Assembly (NCBI GenBank): GCA_024196135.1
Contig: JAMQCK010001230.1
Location: 1 to 10,580, forward strand
Origin: Pleurotus ostreatus/Saccharomyces cerevisiae fusant
Taxonomy: Eukaryota; Opisthokonta
Reading direction: 5' to 3'
DNA length: 10,580 nt
Of the stretch, positions 9,457-10,580 are shown one piece after another. The position numbers were made by a program, and so were the translations under genes. The notes under the pieces were generated by a model. It saw only the letters and a list, made by a program, of their open reading frames with translations. It searched no databases and was not told the DNA's origin. The first letter of the stretch is position 1, and each line of letters starts with the position of its first letter.

Positions 9457-10092
9457 GGCGGCCTGGCCGGGAGTGTCCTCGGATATGCGCGGTCGCCACA
9501 GTTTTGCCAAATGAGCTGAAGATTTCGTTTACACCTGAGAGACTGTCGCAAGCTCTCACTCAGACAGTGGACGATATGAGAAAGGTGAAGGCGCACTGGA
9601 CGTGACTCGTCATCACCGATGCGGCATTTGCCGAACTCGACTTCAACTGTGACCTACATCAGCGGCGAGCTCGAGCCCAGCAGAAATTCGCACCAGTGCC
9701 TCCGATGAGCGCTGAGCGAGCGTCGCCCGTATCCCGATTAACCGTCCCATTACGCATAGCCCGTATATTCCGTCAAGAATAGCGATGTACCTATCTGAGC
9801 GCGCGCCTGGCCAAGTACAATAGGCCAGCCGCCATAATTACACTTTCCATATCCTAGTCAACCAAGCCAATGATCGTTGGTAGATACCCACCCTATAGTC
9901 CATATACACACAGCTCTGTTGCCGCATCCACCAGGCAACGTCAAGCAAGTCAGCGACGTCTACGTCTACTGCGGTCGCGGCACGATGATGATAGCTGGCC
10001 AACCAACAGTCCTCTTTGTCAGGCGAAGTCAGATACACCGGGCCAATCCAATATCCTGACGCTCAGCGAGAAGGCTGAACAGCCTTATGCGT
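9457..10092. other. Upstream region of HRI1, no gene seen
   Basis: This 636-base gap is read from the minus strand as the 3' flank of the PC-esterase gene followed by the HRI1 promoter and leader. No reading frame in it starts with ATG and resembles a protein family. I see no TATA box, tRNA or repeat worth naming. Confidence 0.5.
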
Positions 10093-10580
10093 CTATGCGT
10101 CCGGTAACCGACCCTCGACCAGCGCAAGCTGATGCAACAGTTGTCTCGTCCACTCATCGACCACCACCGGCGTACACCCTATAACGGCCGAATGAGCAAG
10201 CATTCCCCCGATGACCCAGCATATATCCACTCACAATGCAAGCAATCCTTCCCCGGCTCCCAGTGCGCATCCGGCCGCTGCAGCGCGATGTTGTACACGT
10301 CGAGGTAGTGCCACCGCGGCGGGCGGCCCCGCGGCGCGCTCTGCCTCGCGTTCTCGCGCGCGATCTCCTCGCGGAAGATCTCGTTGTGCGGCGCGAACTG
10401 GTCCCAGTCCCAGCGCGCGAAGGTGAAGCGCTCCTCTTTGTTCTTCCCCGTCACCATGAGCCGCTTCGATGGGTCGGCTTCCGCGGTTTCCGCCTGGACG
10501 ATATTGGGGTACGGCCGGGTGAGCCGTTGACAGGACGGGTGTCCGGGTGACGTAGAGCGGAAGAAGATCTTCGCACGGGG
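10093..10580 (-). CDS. PC-esterase (PMR5/TBL-like SGNH) protein, C-terminal part
   Basis: This is the last 143 residues of a minus-strand gene that continues beyond the window's right edge. Exons are 10580-10235 and 10178-10093, with TAG at 10095-10093. The 56 nt intron 10234-10179 has a GTGAGT donor and TATAG acceptor. Removing it joins DCLH to WCTPVVVDEWTRQLL and so produces DCLHWC, the DxxH catalytic motif of the PC-esterase family; unspliced, the frame runs into unrelated residues. Other family-like marks are FFRSTSPGHPSC near the left of the visible part and YLDVYNIALQRPDAHW before the motif. Plant and fungal relatives are Golgi or membrane-bound enzymes that O-acetylate cell-wall or capsular polysaccharides (family knowledge). 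The N-terminal GDS serine motif and any membrane anchor lie outside the window, so activity and location cannot be judged. Confidence 0.8.

Noticed and set aside
9457..9510. Longer HRI1 N-terminus beginning at 9510
   Set aside because: The codon there is TTG, not ATG, and the frame has no ATG before the upstream stop at 9529-9531.
9838..10038. 66-codon open frame on the minus strand upstream of HRI1
   Set aside because: It begins with GTG, has no family resemblance, and sits in the expected promoter and 3' flank region.
1..10580. tRNA or rRNA genes, CRISPR arrays, terminal inverted repeats of transposons
   Set aside because: I looked for cloverleaf signatures, regularly spaced repeats and element-like ends and saw none convincing by eye.

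Overview
The window reads as nuclear DNA of a filamentous basidiomycete, most likely an Agaricomycete of polypore type (inference). Genes are GC-rich and split by many 46-66 nt introns with GTRNGY-like donors. Most introns have a CTNAC-type branch site 10-25 nt before a YAG acceptor. The recognisable proteins are fungal. There are no bacterial operons, ribosome binding sites, CRISPR arrays, tRNA or rRNA genes, or convincing mobile elements.

Layout, left to right. (1) 1-463 (+) is the 3' end of a conserved fungal protein of unknown function, with one intron. (2) 626-3438 (+) is a five-exon F-box gene encoding about 868 residues. Its F-box lies at residues 48-96, followed by a propeller-like region and long acidic, disordered segments. 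(3) 3840-5688 (+) and 6046-7932 (+) are tandem paralogues of a MYND zinc-finger protein, 581 and about 590 residues. They share intron positions, intron phases and zinc-ligand numbering, so they are a local duplication. (4) 7994-8726 is a convergent intergenic stretch with no gene I can name; one part looks like a short spliced reading frame. (5) 8727-9456 (-) is a three-exon HRI1 gene (Hrr25-interacting family). (6) 9457-10092 is the upstream region of HRI1 and holds no gene I can support. (7) 10093-10580 (-) is the C-terminal end of a PC-esterase (PMR5/TBL-like, SGNH fold) gene. Its DCLHWC motif appears only after an intron is removed.

The genes do not form an evident pathway; this looks like ordinary fungal gene order. 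The F-box gene points to ubiquitin ligase substrate choice, HRI1 to casein-kinase-associated biology, and the PC-esterase to polysaccharide O-acetylation; the MYND pair is of unknown role. The points most worth a second look are the MYND tandem pair, its unusual zinc-ligand spacing, and a short promoter motif shared by both copies. All exon models were made by eye from splice signals, frame continuity and family resemblance, without transcripts or searches.
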